Under the pieces are notes generated by a model, which was not told the origin of the DNA, ran no database searches, and worked only from the letters and a program-made list of their open reading frames with translations. 64,000 nucleotides of DNA from Misgurnus anguillicaudatus (Eukaryota > Chordata > Actinopteri > Cypriniformes > Cobitidae): positions 18,922,501 through 18,986,500 of the forward strand of contig NC_073342.2 of the NCBI RefSeq assembly GCF_027580225.2, written 5' to 3'. Both the position numbers and the translations under genes were made by a program. This document shows, piece by piece, positions 10,151-21,679 of this stretch; within the stretch, counting starts at the first letter, position 1, and every line of letters starts with the position of its first letter.

Positions 10151-12757
10151 TTATTTGGCCGGTTCTCTGAGTCTAATTTGCATTCTGTAGGGTTTGGGTG
10201 TGAGTGTGACCCCATACACAGGGGTGTAATCTGGTTCCCCGGCATCTTCAGGCCAAACGAACTGGAATCGACGCAGCAGAGTGACAATGACCAGGAAGAG
10301 CTCCATACGAGCAAGACCCTCACCAAGACACACACGGGGCCCTTTTAAAAAATAAAATTTATATACTGTTAAAGAATATGTCTATTGTGACAATAAAATA
10401 TAGAGATTATTTTGTTTACCAGTAGAAAATGGCATAAAGGCTTCAGGTTTCACAAACTGGTCTTCATCATTCAGGAAGTTGGCTGGATTAAACTCATGAG
10501 GAAACTTCCACTGACCTTCTTCATTCAGTACAGAAGTAAGATTAGAAATAATCATAGTTCCCTGGAAGACAAAGAAAAGTATATTATGATAAGTATGAAA
10601 AGCTCAGGTTTTTATTGAGGTTTTCTCACTTTTGGGATGTTGTAACCCATCAGCTCTGTGTCTTTGGTGGTGCAGTGAAACACACTCAGTGGTACGGTGT
10701 TTGCCACACGCTGAACTTCATGAATCACAGCCTGTGTGTACGGCATATTGTGTCTGTCTTCAAAAGACGCCTGATGTTTACCTTCCAGAACTTCATCAAT
10801 CTCTCGCTGACATCTCGCTGGAAGAAAGACAAGGACATGTTTGCACGTATTTAAGCTAAAGAACACAGCAAAAATAATCACAATGAACTCTGTTTGTTTT
10901 TGAAATACACACCCTGAACTTCGGGGTGATTCATGAGGTAGAGGAATGCAGTGAGGAGGGTGTTGGAGGTAGTATCAGTCCCTGCAAAGTGCAAATCCAA
11001 AATGTACAATTTAAGTCGGTCTTCAGCAAAGCTGGAACCATCATCACCTCTCTGGAAAAGTAAAGATATCATTTGCTTAGTGATAATAAATGCATCTTAA
11101 AATGTGGTTAATCACAGATACCCACACACCTTTTCAAGCTCATCCAGATAGCAGTCAATGAAGTCCCTCGGCTCTCCTGGGACTCTTGTCTTCTTGTGCT
11201 CATTGATCAAATTTAAAGACATCTGTCTCACTGTACTGGCATTTGTAAAAGCCTTCTTAAAGGGCAAAGGCAGACTTCTCACCATAGGCAAAGCATCATA
11301 AATCTGCATTGAAACAAAAGAAAATTACAAATACAGTTTAAAATACAGTCTGATCCGGTGATATACATATTTAACCTACTGTTTATGCAACTTATGATTT
11401 TCCTCACCATAGCCCATGGTCCATTGGCGATCTTTGCATTCTCCGTAAAGAGTTCAATAAAACGCTTAAAGAATTCATCATCATAATCAAAGCGGGATCC
11501 AAACAGAACCATGCAGATGATATTTGATGCAGCATTGTGGAACATAGTCTGAGGATTAATGGAGCTTCCTGAAAGACATAATGCACATTTTGAGCAAGTA
11601 AATATAGATGCTGAGATACAGTTGTCAAGACATTGATACTGGGAGATGCTTTTATTCAAAGTGACTTACAGTTTATTATGTAAGCCTACACTCATTTTAA
11701 TCAGTATGTGTGTTAGGATCAAACCTGTGATTTTTGTGCTGCTAATGCAATTGAGCTACAGGACCCCTGTCACTTATATATGTAATAATAAAATGGGTAC
11801 ATTCTTCCAACAGCTTTATCCAGTTTATCAACAATATGTGAAATCTCTCCCAGAATCCTCTCCTCCATTGTTTGCTTCCCAAGACCAAAGTTTCTCAGGG
11901 TCATGAGAGCAAAGCGTCTGTGTTCTTTCCAACCAGGGCCATAATCAGACAAAATAATACCTATAGTATATACATGTATTAATGTAAGTTATGGACCACT
12001 ATGTTAATGCCAAGTGTGTTTTTAATCAGATTATACTGTAAATTGCTCTTTGAACTCTTGTTATGTGGAGCAGACAATGAGCAAATAACCTCAGGAAATT
12101 TATTAACTTTAGTCTGTACAAAGGTATTAAAGTGAGGGTGCATTCTTAGAAAGATTAATGTACATGTATGCATTTTTATCCAAAGTGACTTTCACTGTGA
12201 TCGAATTCATGACCTTTGTGTTGCAAACACAATTCACCACTGCAACTGTGTTTAGTAAATTTACCTCCTCCCTCCAAGACATGGTTGACCATGAGGTCTT
12301 GTGGGCGTCCAGCAAACTCAACCGCCTTATTAACAAGAGCTTCCTTCATAACCTCAAAACCATTAAGCACTACTGTAGGTTTTGATCCAATGTACAAACT
12401 GTAAACCATTCCATAGCGATTTGCCAGCTAAAAAGTATTAAGCATACAGATAGAATTAAGCTTTCATCTCAAAAAATGTTATACTGGTAATATTAAATAA
12501 ATGCCATATCTAGCTTTTGAAAGCAAATATTGATTGTGGTCTACAAATATATTCTTTTAGGTTTTAAACTGGTATTCAAAGAGAAAGTAATACCATACCC
12601 TCTCAAAGTCTTTTAAAGGATTGGCAATGTTGAGTTGGAGCAGATTTCCAAAAAATGGGACTGGACGTGGTCCAGGAGGGAAGTTCTTAGGCCTTGGAAT
12701 AAGGATAAAAAGAAAGAGAATGAAGATGCACGTCCACACCAGAATCCAAACCAGCAT
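10151..12757 (-). CDS. Cytochrome P450 family 2 gene, copy B (intron-3 donor lost)
   Basis: Nine coding exons: 12599-12757, 12265-12427, 11808-11960, 11408-11568, 11130-11303, 10913-11051, 10630-10817, 10420-10561, 10151-10341, giving about 489 codons. The anchor, PPGPRPVP hinge, [10 protein letters not shown]-helix, EVQR K-helix motif and haem loop ([14 protein letters not shown]) are intact, and every exon is in frame. Intron 7 is present (about 68 bp, GTGAG donor). The donor of intron 3 is damaged: after GTTG at 11808 the sequence reads GAAGAATG where A and C have GTAAGAATG, so the GT is lost through a one-base deletion. Without a donor, reading runs to a stop at 11770. This is either a recent pseudogene or uses a cryptic site; the only close GT gives a poor match. 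Predicted role is an ER haem monooxygenase of unknown substrate. Confidence 0.9.
11639..11768 (-). repeat. SINE in CYP2-B intron 3
   Basis: Same SINE, same intron position and orientation as in copies A and C. The head is partly deleted (the A-box region is shortened near 11750). Confidence 0.7.
12155..12240 (-). repeat. Short SINE fragment in CYP2-B intron 2
   Basis: Contains ATTTTTATCCAAAGTGACTT and a B-box-like TTCATGACCTTTGTG region on the plus strand, the two ends of the same SINE family with the middle deleted. Copy C has the equivalent at about 33895-33975; copy A retains only the right edge. Confidence 0.55.
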
Positions 12758-12832
12758 GTTGACTGATGGCTGTTATACTCGAATGATCAACACTCTCATA
12801 CGCATACATACTGGAGCATTGAACCCTCCCAC

Positions 12833-12841
12833 TTTTATATA
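12833..12841 (-). promoter_or_regulatory. TATA box of CYP2 copy B
   Basis: TATATAAAA on the minus strand about 80 bp upstream of the ATG at 12757, in the same context as copy A. Confidence 0.65.
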
Positions 12842-12889
12842 ATACTCTGAAAAGCATGTGTCACACTACAAGTCTGTTCTCCTATCTGT

Positions 12890-13060
12890 TTCCCCTGGTT
12901 TCTTCATTCAGTCATCTCCCTTCAGACTACAATTCCCATCATCCACACTCTCCATTTATACTCTCTCTGGTTTTCCTATAGTTGTCCAGTCTCCATTATA
13001 TTTAATGCCTTTGATATGGTAAATCATAGAGTTCTTATTATCTAAATTATTAAGTAACTC
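12890..13060 (+). repeat. Shared upstream flank with LINE RT remnant
   Basis: This parallels 6540-7310 upstream of copy A (words CAATTCCCATCATC and AGTTGTCCAGTCT). A short piece, GCCTTTGATATGGTAAATCA, reads AFDMVNHRVLI, a reverse transcriptase block. It shows that a LINE lay upstream of the ancestral CYP2 gene before duplication. Confidence 0.6.
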
Positions 13061-14400
13061 GAATTGACAAAATGTTGTGCATGTAAACATTGCCAGTGTA
13101 ACATGATACATTGCAAAGCCATTCAATAAAAAAAACATTTAAAGAAATTGTGAAAAATTTTGATAAGCAGTATGAACTGCCAGGTAAAACATACATTTTC
13201 AAAACAGCAATTCCAAATTTAGGGAAGTGAAGGATGCTATTCTTAAGGATCTGTAAGGAATTGATTTTTTTGCAGCCACTACAGAAATAGTCCAGTACTA
13301 ATATGACCTTAGTATTGACTACTATTTAAGGCCTGTTCTGTTATAGTTTATTTTGACAGCATTTTTATTTTCAGTTATTTTTCAGACACTTTATTGTGTT
13401 TATTTCTTATGAAGAATTTTCAGTTCATGAAATAAATACTTTTTAATATGTGTTATGTGTATTCAATTTACTGCCAGGTAAACCTTGCAAAAGATTTCAT
13501 TTAAACAATCACAACAATGTGTAAAAATTATTTCATGAACAAAAAAAATGTATAAGAATTAAATGTCAAAGCAATAAAACACACAATTAATCTTCATAAC
13601 TGTTAAAGCCCTGAAACAGGCAATTAATCGCCATAATCGACACAATTTATTAGGCAATTAACCATCAGCCAAATTTCATAATCGTGGCAGCCCTAATCAT
13701 CATTGTTCAATATTGAAAAATACAACTTGCTAAGCTGGGATAACTTGATTAATTGATGTACATATTTGTCTACTGTTTAAAGGCGCTCTATGCATTTTCA
13801 GCATTTTTGTCAAACAGCGACTGTCGTAATTCCCCCCCCCCCCCCACACACACACACACACACTCTGTACACCTCCGAAGATAATGACCAGTTAATGTTT
13901 CACAATTTCATACAAATATTAGGCTACTGCATAGCCTACTAAACTACAGATGATAGTAATAGGATATTAAGAAGTTTATTCCAAGTGTAGAATAGGCCTA
14001 TAATAATAAAATAGCCTACTGCGTTTGCTGGCTTATAACGTTTTTACATGATTGCAGCTAAATCACAAGTAAACAGTCTTTAGTCTATGTCTACTGTATC
14101 ATTTCATTTGTGTTCTTTTATTGTAATGTAAACATTACAAAATCCCATGACAAATTAATTGTGTACGTTGCATTATTTCATAACATTGGCCGTTATAATG
14201 TCACTATACATGTTTATTGCTATTTATCATTATAGTTTGTAAATTGTGCATGTTTACACTTTTTACAACCTCTAGGCTTATTTATGTCCTGATGATTATG
14301 TAAGATATTGACAACTGTTGTCATGATAATCGCATGACATACTACAAGCAAGCGCAACAACATACAACATAGACCGCAACAAGTTTACAAATAAGAGATT
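13061..14400. other. No gene recognised
   Basis: AT-rich sequence without supported exons. At about 13600-13700 the words GGCAATTAATCGCCATAATCG and ATCGTGGCAGCCCTA look like the end of a hAT-type repeat. There is a C-run followed by (CA)n at about 13832-13863. Confidence 0.4.
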
Positions 14401-14407
14401 TACTTAC

Positions 14408-14595
14408 TAGTCCATCAACAAGATTGCCAGATCAGCATCCCTGTTGCATCCAGTGCTGTCTTTAAGCTCACGCCAACGAGTAAAAACCTGACCGAGTGGA
14501 ACTCCTGTCCGGTTCCTAACGCAGTCAGATTCTCTTTTCCTTTTCATACTCTCTTCCAAACGCGCTTTCTTAACTTTTAAATCGTTTAGCATCAC
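14408..14595 (-). CDS. Putative first exon, possibly transposon-derived protein
   Basis: A minus-strand frame from ATG 14595 encodes a lysine/arginine-rich N-terminus followed by GVPLGQVFTRWRELKDSTG and DADLAILLMD. The exon would end at 14408 directly before GTAAGT, a strong donor. The segment resembles a motif in uncharacterised multi-copy fish proteins in which a VFTRWRELK-like stretch precedes a D/E-A-D-x-A helix, but I do not recognise a named family. No second exon was identified to the left (plus-strand coordinates below 14400), so it may be a stranded exon. A palindromic MITE lies 30 bp upstream. Confidence 0.4.
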
Positions 14596-14625
14596 GTCTC
14601 AAATTTGTGCGTGCAGTTGTTGTTA

Positions 14626-14756
14626 TAGGCTTGATCGACTTCATGCGGCGCTGCAAGAACCGACAGCCGGATGACATGAAAGTGCCGTTTCGGATCATTC
14701 TCGCAGTACATCCTGCGGTCAGTTCTTGCAGCGTCGCACGAAGTCGAACAAGCCTA
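14626..14756. mobile_element. Palindromic MITE, copy 2
   Basis: The left arm AGGCTTGATCGACTTCATGC and right arm (GCACGAAGTCGAACAAGCCT) are inverted copies extending about 45 bp, with GCTGCAAGAACCGACAG paired against CAGTTCTTGCAGC. It is the same family as 2860-3024. Confidence 0.7.
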
Positions 14757-15000
14757 GCGTGTGTGACGTCGTTGCCGTAAAGCAGGTCGTGATTCGCGCG
14801 AGATTTGTCAGGGGCGAGCCTCTCAAGCTTGCATTGCTGGTTTTTCTAGCGGCGTCCTCCCCGAGCTTCAACAGGAGGATGATTCACCCTATGGCTTTGT
14901 TTACCACCGAAATAACTTTGAAGCTGTTATATTAAGGTAAAATAACTGCATAGTGTGTCTTTAAGCAGAGACGATCCTCCCTATACGCAGGGTATGCAGT

Positions 15001-15708
15001 AGAGCTGGCGAAAAAAATCGCTTGCGATTCTCATGCATGACTCATCAGTAAATCGCCATCAGCTGCTTTCAGATGGAGCGGCATTTATTACACAGAGCTG
15101 TATTTCACAGAAAGCTACACTGTAAAAAAATTCCGTAGAAATTACAATGTTATTGCAGCTGGGTTGCCGGTGATTTACCGTGGATTTGGATTGATGTTAT
15201 TTACTGGCAAGAGTCTGTTCAAAGTTAAATAAATTTTAAATATTACAGAATAAAACTATACAATAACTGCCTCATGCAAAGCATTCTGGGAACCAGAAAT
15301 CATCATCAACCTTTTTCTGTTTTTTGTTTCAGATTTTGTTTCCCAGCATGTTTTGCTTGATGCTGTTTTTTTAGTTTTACTCTGTAAAGACAAAGACTTG
15401 TAAATGTTTAATGTTTATTTAAATTTGAACAAAATCTTGCCAGTAAAAAACATACATTTAAATCTACGGTATGTTACCGGGAACCCAGCTGCAATAACAT
15501 TGTAATTTCTACTGAATTTTTTTACAGTGTAGGCAAAATTACATTCATAATTGAGGAAGATTGTCTCCGGTTATGAACGTGATTTAGCTGCTTGGTGAAA
15601 TAAGGCTCTGTGTAGTAAATACCTCTCCATCTGAAAGCAGAAATCACCGAACCGGCTTTACTGATGAGACATGCATGAGAATCGCAGGCGATGTTTTTGC
15701 CCAGCTCT
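15001..15708. mobile_element. Palindromic MITE interrupted by a second MITE
   Basis: The ends are inverted: AGAGCTGGCGAAAAAAATCG on the left and TTTTTGCCCAGCTCT on the right, with inner arms containing CATCTGAAAGCAG and its complement. The element is split at 15117/15530 by a TA-flanked MITE. A second family member without that insertion lies at about 20353-20610, which gives the uninterrupted reference sequence across the junction (GAAGCTAGGCAAAAT). Confidence 0.75.
15118..15529. mobile_element. TA-flanked MITE nested in the palindromic MITE
   Basis: A 412-bp element with ~50-bp inverted ends (CACTGTAAAAAAATTC and GAATTTTTTTACAGTG), flanked by TA on both sides (15116-15117, 15530-15531). 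Both arms carry GCAGCTGGGTTGCCGG-like sequence. TA duplication is consistent with Tc1/mariner-type mobilisation. It is non-coding. Confidence 0.85.
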
Positions 15709-15879
15709 ATTACACAGGCTGCGTAGGGCCCCGAACCACTAGGGGGCCGCCTTGCTCTTAACATCATGCAGCGCTGCACAGACCAGCTGGTGAGTGACAT
15801 CATTATGCCGCTAGAGCCAATTCCAGTTGTGAGTCAGTCTGTGCAGCTTCGCATGCTGTTGACACGCCTATCGAGATGT

Positions 15880-16380
15880 GTCTTGATATATATAATTTAA
15901 AGGGACATTCCAACTTTTTAAAATATGCTCATTTTCCAGCTCCCCTGGAGTGAAACATTTGATTTTTACCGTTCTGGAATCCATTCAGCTGATCTCCGGG
16001 TCTGGTGCAAGCACTTTTAGCTTAGCACAATCCCTAGAATCTGAGTAGTCCATTGGCATTGCACCTAAAAAATAACCAAAGAGTTTCGATATTTTTCCTA
16101 TTTAAAATTTGTGTAGTTACATCGTGTACTAAGACAGACGGAAAATTGAAAGTTGCGATTTTCTAGGCAGATATGGCTAGGAACTATACTCTCAATTCTG
16201 GCATAGTATTTTCAGGCAGTGCATAATATCATTACGCCTCCTACAGCCATGTTACAGCAGCAAAGTCCTTGATTATTACGTCAGAATGAGAGTATAGGTT
16301 TTTTTACACACATTTATTCATGCAAAATGTTGTGTGACTCCTGTAAGCATTTTAAAATGCACATCTATAGTTAGCATATT
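15880..16380. repeat. Dispersed repeat (also in E2F4 intron 4)
   Basis: It contains AAATATGCTCATTTTCCAGC, a GATCTCCGGGTCTGG block and a GCATAATATCATTACGCCTC block, all shared with the 770-bp palindromic repeat at 40921-41693. Here it is rearranged and has no clear second end. Confidence 0.6.
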
Positions 16381-16618
16381 TAGAGGATTGTTGATGTATT
16401 TTCCCTAGTCATGTCGCTTATTTTGAAGTTCTATCCGGCATTTTTTGTAGTCTTTTGTAATTTTGTTTTTCATTGGTTCTTGTCTGTTGCCTTGTTTCCC
16501 CTTGTGTATAAATAGCCTAAATGTCCTTTGTCAGTTTTTGTTACTGTAATGGTTGGTTTTTGTGTTCTGTCCTGTTTTACCTGGATAACATTGTTTCATG
16601 TTTTAGTTCTAAATAAAT

Positions 16619-16913
16619 TGTCACGATCGGGAACACGAGTAAGGACACAAACACAGGGTTCACACGAAAGGGTAACATTTAATATAAATAACATTAAATC
16701 AAACAGGAGGAACAACACGGGCAGGTAAGAACAATGACTGAAACACTGGAAACAACAAGACATCAGCGACAATCATCCGGCAAGTGAGTACAACACGAAC
16801 AGGGTATAAATACAGACAGACTAATGATGTGCAGGTGTGATGAGGAATCAATTAATTGTCCAGGTGACGTAATCAGGACAGACACAAAACATGACACGGA
16901 TTTCACCGTGACA
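16619..16913 (-). repeat. LTR (3' in element orientation)
   Basis: One of the two matching terminal repeats of the short LTR element; it ends CCGTGACA at 16913 against the polypurine tract. Confidence 0.9.
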
Positions 16914-17360
16914 TTACCCTCCCCTTAACGAGTGGCTACCAGACACTCAAAAACAAAACAAACAGGAAGTCTGGTAGGGTGGATCCAGGGGAGGAATGGA
17001 GGGTTTGGAGACCACGACGGAGCCGGCGGAAACCGGGGCGAAACCGGCAGGGCAGGAAGCCGGGGAACGGCCGGGAGAACCGGAGTGGCCATCTCAGGGA
17101 CAGACTCCGAAGACTCCACCCTCCTGGGAACCGACGGGGATCTGGTCATCCTGGTGATCGACTCCCACCATCCCGAGGAAAGGGGCTCCTCCACGGTGGC
17201 GACCACCCCGGGGAAAAATCGAGTGTGGCGTCCGTTCTCGAGCCCCAAAACGAGCATAGTGGTGGACCTCTCAGGAACCGACCCAGACGACTCTACCAGC
17301 AGGGGAATCTCCGGAATCGATCCCTGGAACCCGCTGCGTCCTTCACTGGCCGGATGATTC

Positions 17361-17657
17361 TGTCACGATCGGAAACACGAGTAAGGACACAAACGCAGGG
17401 TTCACACGAAAGGGTAACATTTAATATAAATAACATTAAATCAAACAGGAGGAACAACACGGGCAGGTAAGAACAATGACTGAAACACTGGAAACAAACA
17501 AGACATCAGCGACAATCAATCGGCAAGTGAGTACAACACGAACAGGGGTATAAATACAGACAGACTAATGATGTGCAGGTGTGATGAGGAATCAATGAAT
17601 TGTCCAGGTGACGTAATCAGGACAGACACAAAACATGACACGGATTTCACCGTGACA
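17361..17657 (-). repeat. LTR (5' in element orientation)
   Basis: Matching terminal repeat, followed by the TAAAT target duplication at 17658-17662. Confidence 0.9.
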
Positions 17658-17662
17658 TAAAT

Positions 17663-18735
17663 GCTGCACTTGGATCTGCTGCGTCTGCCTACCTCTTACC
17701 AATGATAAGCTCTCTCTCTCCCTGTTTTTTTTTTGCTCTCTCTCTCTCTTTTCCTTTTATATTTTTACTTTGTTTAGATAATTTATTTATATTTTGTACT
17801 TATGTTTCTGTTTATTTATTGTATTAACTAATGTGTATATGTGTAATAATGCTTTGTTTTAGGGTGTCTTTAAGAGTCTAAAGATGAAAATTAACCCTTT
17901 GGGCAAATTCTGGCACATTTACAGTCATGTTTATAAATGTGCATAGTCCTTGTTTAACAAATAAATTTAGGTCAATTAGTTATCATCGTGTGGATTATTA
18001 TGAAATATTTTTAACTTTATATTTTGCCTGTTTGCATGCCTGTCTGCTACACAAAACCGTGACAGCATGTTTAAGCATAAATATAATCACTAATCCAAGA
18101 TAGTTTTGACTATGCACTGATAGTATAGTTTAGCCTAATGTGCACTACCATTCAAAGGTTTATCACCTACTCATTTTTTGTTAATATATTTACACATTTT
18201 AGAGTAATAATATACAACTGTAACTATGTGAATTATGCTCTTATAAAAAATTAAAAAATGAATCACTTTTTTTAACCCTGGAGAACCCAGTAAAATCCAA
18301 AAAACGATTAATTCTATTGAACAAATTCTCCGGGGTTAATTTGAACTTTCTCAATGTAGTCACCCTTATAATTTGCAGCATTGTATTCTTGTGTATCAAC
18401 TACGTCTTGAAAAATTTGAAGAAACTCTTATCGCCCCCAGCGATAAGACAAAATAGAATGTATCTGTTGATAGAGTCAAATCCTAGACAATTACAAAAGT
18501 TTTAAAAAACTTTTGGAAACAATCATTAATCTTAAAGTAAAATATACTGAATCATTGAAACTCACCAGATGATTGTTTTATCTATACAGTCACATGGACA
18601 CAACAATGTTTAACTGCATTCAACCAATTATCAGTAGGCTTAGGCTAGTTTTTCTTTAGTCTCAGTGGTTCTCAAAAGTGTGGTGGTGGTGGTACGCGAG
18701 CTCTCACCTAGTGGTACGCGGAGGAATCAGTGAAT
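17663..18735. other. Intergenic, no gene recognised
   Basis: AT-rich with a (CT)n patch at 17710-17745. The open frame near 18317-18505 is short and without recognisable motifs. The words at about 18455-18560 resemble sequence at 1100-1130 and 1670-1750 and are probably a dispersed repeat. Confidence 0.4.
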
Positions 18736-18738
18736 TTA

Positions 18739-18992
18739 TGCTGCGTTCCAGGCAGGTTTTTGAACCCGTGAATTACGACTTCAAAACCACGACTCACGAC
18801 TCTATGCGTTCCACGCAGCCTGTAACCCGTGTTTTTACAACTTTCTACCTGTGAAAGTGCACTGGAACGGCAGTCAAACCCGTGACTTCCCACCCGTGAA
18901 CTCGTACTAGATCGATGTACTCCCAGTTCAGAGTCGTGACTCGTGGTTTTAAAGTCGTAATTTACGAGTTACAGGTTGCCTGGAACGCAGCG
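18739..18992. mobile_element. PIF/Harbinger-type MITE
   Basis: The 254-bp element begins TGCTGCGTTCCAGGCA and ends TGCCTGGAACGCAGCG, with long inverted arms (GACTTCAAAACCACGACTC against GAGTCGTGACTCGTGG). It is flanked by TTA on both sides (18736-18738, 18993-18995), the usual Harbinger TWA target. A partial second copy follows at about 19000-19090. Frames called inside it are not genes. Confidence 0.8.
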
Positions 18993-19564
18993 TTAATGGC
19001 AACCTGTAACCCGTGTTTTTCCAACCTTCTACCGTGAAAGTGCACTGGAACAGCAGTCAAACTCGTTACTTCCCACTCGTGAACTCGTAACGATGGCCCA
19101 CGAGAGTCTTTGGAAAGAATACGATGTAGGTTTCTCTGCTCTCGCAGAACTTCCTCATCAACAGTATGCGCTGCGCATCGAGGCGAACACACAAGCACGC
19201 GCGTGGATATGAAGCGCGGCGATCTAAATGTGACAGATGACACTTCAAATTCAGGGAGCAAAGATTGTGGAGTTAAGTAATCAATACTAAATCTGTATTA
19301 AATACTCCCACTAATTATTCTATAATTTTTCTGTGTCATATTATTACCATTCATATTTCCAATCAAAGAGTTTACTAATAAAGCACAACATTGTTTACAA
19401 GAACATAAAAGTCCTCAAAAGTGACTTAATTTTACTTTCAAAATGCACCACATTGATGTATTTACATTTTAAATGCACAAAGTTACTGAATTTGTTCAGT
19501 CTGATGTTTTACTTTGTAGTGTATGGAAGCCCGTTTCCGCCATGTTGTAAAAAAAATTAAATAA

Positions 19565-20163
19565 AATTCTGACTTTATATCTCAAAATTCTGAGAAATAA
19601 AGACAGAATTCTGAGATGTAAAGTCAGAATTCTGAGATATAAAGTCAGAATTCTGAGATGTAAGTCACAATTCTGAGATGTAAAGTCAGAATTCTGAGAT
19701 ATAAAGTCAGAATTCTGAGATACAAAGTCAGAATTCTGAGATACAAAGTCAGAATTCTGAGATACAAAGTCAGAATTCTGAGATACAAAGTCAGAATTCT
19801 GAGATGTAAAGTCACAATTCTGAGATGTAAAGTCACAATTCTGAGATGTAAAGTCAGAATTCTGAGATATAAAGTCAGAATTCTGAGATATAAAGTCAGA
19901 ATTCTGAGATATAAAGTCAGAATTCTGAGATATAAAGTCAGAATTCTGAGATACAAAGTCACAATTCTGAGATACAAAGTCACAATTCTGAGATGTAAAG
20001 TCACAATTCTGAGATGTAAAGTCAGAATTCTGAGATATAAAGTCAGAATTCTGAGATATAAAGTCACAATTCTGAGATACAAAGTCACAATTTTGAGATA
20101 CAAAGTCACAATTCTGAGATACAAAGTCACAATTCTGAGATGTAAAGTCAGAATTCTGACTTT
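19565..20163 (+). repeat. 21-bp minisatellite, left arm
   Basis: About 28 tandem copies of a 21-bp unit, AGTCAGAATTCTGAGATATAA with TACAA/TGTAA variants. The unit length makes all frames appear open, so the repetitive 'LTLYLRI' translation is an artefact. Confidence 0.95.
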
Positions 20164-20179
20164 ATATTTCATCTATATC

Positions 20180-21300
20180 TGTGTGTTTTAAGTCATTGCT
20201 AGGGTATTATGGGTGGTTGCTAGGCTATTTCTGTTGCGTTCTGTGTTTATTGTAAGTTGTTGCTAGGGCATTATGGGTGGTTGCTAGGCTGTTTCAGTTG
20301 CATTCTGTGTGTGTTTTAAGTCGTTGCTAGGGTATTATGGGTGGTTGCTAGTAGGGCTGTGCAAAAAATCACCATGCGATTCTCATACGTGTTTCATCAG
20401 TAAAGCCGGTTCCTTGATTAGTATTAAATCGGCATCACCTGCTTTCAGATGGAGCGGCATTTAGTACACAGAGCTGTATTTCACTGAGAAGCTAGGCAAA
20501 ATCACGTTCATAATTGAGGAAAATCGGCTCCGATAATCTATGCAATTTTGCCTAGCTTCTCAGTGAACTAGGGCTCTGTGTAGTAAATGCTTCTCCATCT
20601 GAAATCTATGTAATTACTAGACTGTTGCTAGGGTATTGTGGGTGGTTGCTGTGCTATTGCTCTGGTTTTCTGAGTGACTGCTAGACTGTTGCTAAGGTAT
20701 AATGGGTGGTTGCTATGATGTTGCTCTGGCATTCTGTGAGGTTGCTTGGCAGTTGCTACGGTATTACTGGTGGTTGCTAGGCTGTTGTTATGGCATTCTG
20801 GTTGGTTGCTATGCTATTGTTCTTGTTTTCTGGATGATTGCTAGACTGTTGCTAGGGTGTTTTGAGTGAATGCTAGGCAGTTGCTATGGTTATACTGGTT
20901 GTTGCTAGGCTGTTGTTAAGATAGTATGGTGGATTGCTATGAAGTTAATGGGATATTAAGGGTGGTTGCTAGGCTATTGCTGTGGCATTCTATGTCATTG
21001 CTAGGCTGTTGCTGGGCTAGGGTATTTTAATTGGTTGCTAGGGTATTGTTATGGTTTTCTGGGTGATTGCGATGGTGTTGCTGTGGCATAATGGGTGATT
21101 ATTTACTAGGGTATTTACGTGGTTTATAAAATTGCTATGACAGGGGGTTGACAGAGAACTGTTATGCATTTAATAGGGTGACTGTGAGTAAATGATAGGT
21201 AGTTGCTACAGTATTATGGATGGCTGTTAGTGTTACGAGTTGCTGGGTAGCTTGGCGATTGACAGAGCATTGCTATATAATCGATAGGGTATTTAAATAA
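20180..21300 (+). repeat. Degenerate GTTGCTAGG minisatellite, left arm
   Basis: Loose repeats of about 30-50 bp built on GGTTGCTAGGCTGTTGCT and ATTATGGGTGG. The mirror-image array is at 21680-22440. Confidence 0.8.
20353..20610. mobile_element. MITE related to 15001-15708
   Basis: Carries TAGGGCTGTGCAAAAAATC, CTGCTTTCAGATGGAGCGGC and the complementary CTCCATCTGAAA, the same palindromic family as at 15 kb but without the nested insertion. It interrupts the left minisatellite arm. Confidence 0.7.
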
Positions 21301-21459
21301 GAGTGATCTAAAATGTCCAGCACATGCTGTATTTTTATAGACCATTTGCGAGTAGATGTCACAGTTACGTCACTGCAAGCTGTGCGCGCAATGTGGTGCC
21401 AGAAAAACAGTAAAAATGAAATATATACGAGTGAAACGAGCAAGATAACTCACTGGAAA

Positions 21460-21650
21460 ATGTCTTGTTGTGCTGTTGAGTGTCAGAATAGGAATGTCAA
21501 AAAAAAATGTCCTTAATTTTTATAAAATACCGTCATCAAAGACACCATTTGAAGATAAACGTAGGTGTTTATGGTTGCAATAAGCCCTTAAATAGACAGA
21601 CTGGTGTGATGAAATCATTTGGAAATCTATTAATAATTTATTAGAGAAGA
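21460..21650 (+). pseudogene. Broken THAP-domain exon
   Basis: From ATG 21460 the frame reads MSCCAVECQNRNVKKKCP, then a stop. After a frameshift it continues FYKIPSSKTPFEDKRR and CLWLQ, and, past two further stops, TDWCDEIIW. Order and spacing match a C2CH THAP zinc finger: start CCA-x-x-C, FYKIP, a W-L-x-A segment and a downstream W. The C-terminal Cys-x-x-His part is not seen. It sits at the centre of the foldback element and is plausibly all that remains of its transposase. Confidence 0.7.
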
Positions 21651-21679
21651 TGTCCAAATGGGTCCACCCATAGCACTGT

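Larger units (their letters stand above)
16619..17657 (-). mobile_element. Complete short non-autonomous LTR retroelement
   Basis: Two near-identical LTRs (16619-16913 and 17361-17657, about 296 bp each, TGTCACGATCGG..CCGTGACA) bracket a 447-bp internal region. The whole is flanked by the 5-bp direct duplication TAAAT (16614-16618, 17658-17662). A polypurine tract (minus strand TTAAGGGGAGGG) abuts the left LTR, so the element runs on the minus strand. The only internal frame of note (minus, 16925-17257) is proline/serine-rich without gag or pol motifs. Size and structure match TRIM-like parasites of a larger LTR element. The LTRs differ by few bases and small indels, suggesting a fairly young insertion. 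Confidence 0.93.

Noticed and set aside
19645..20172. 175-residue minus-strand frame made of LTLYLRI repeats
   Set aside because: Product of a 21-bp tandem repeat whose unit is a multiple of three and lacks stops; the same occurs at 22435-22963 on both strands.
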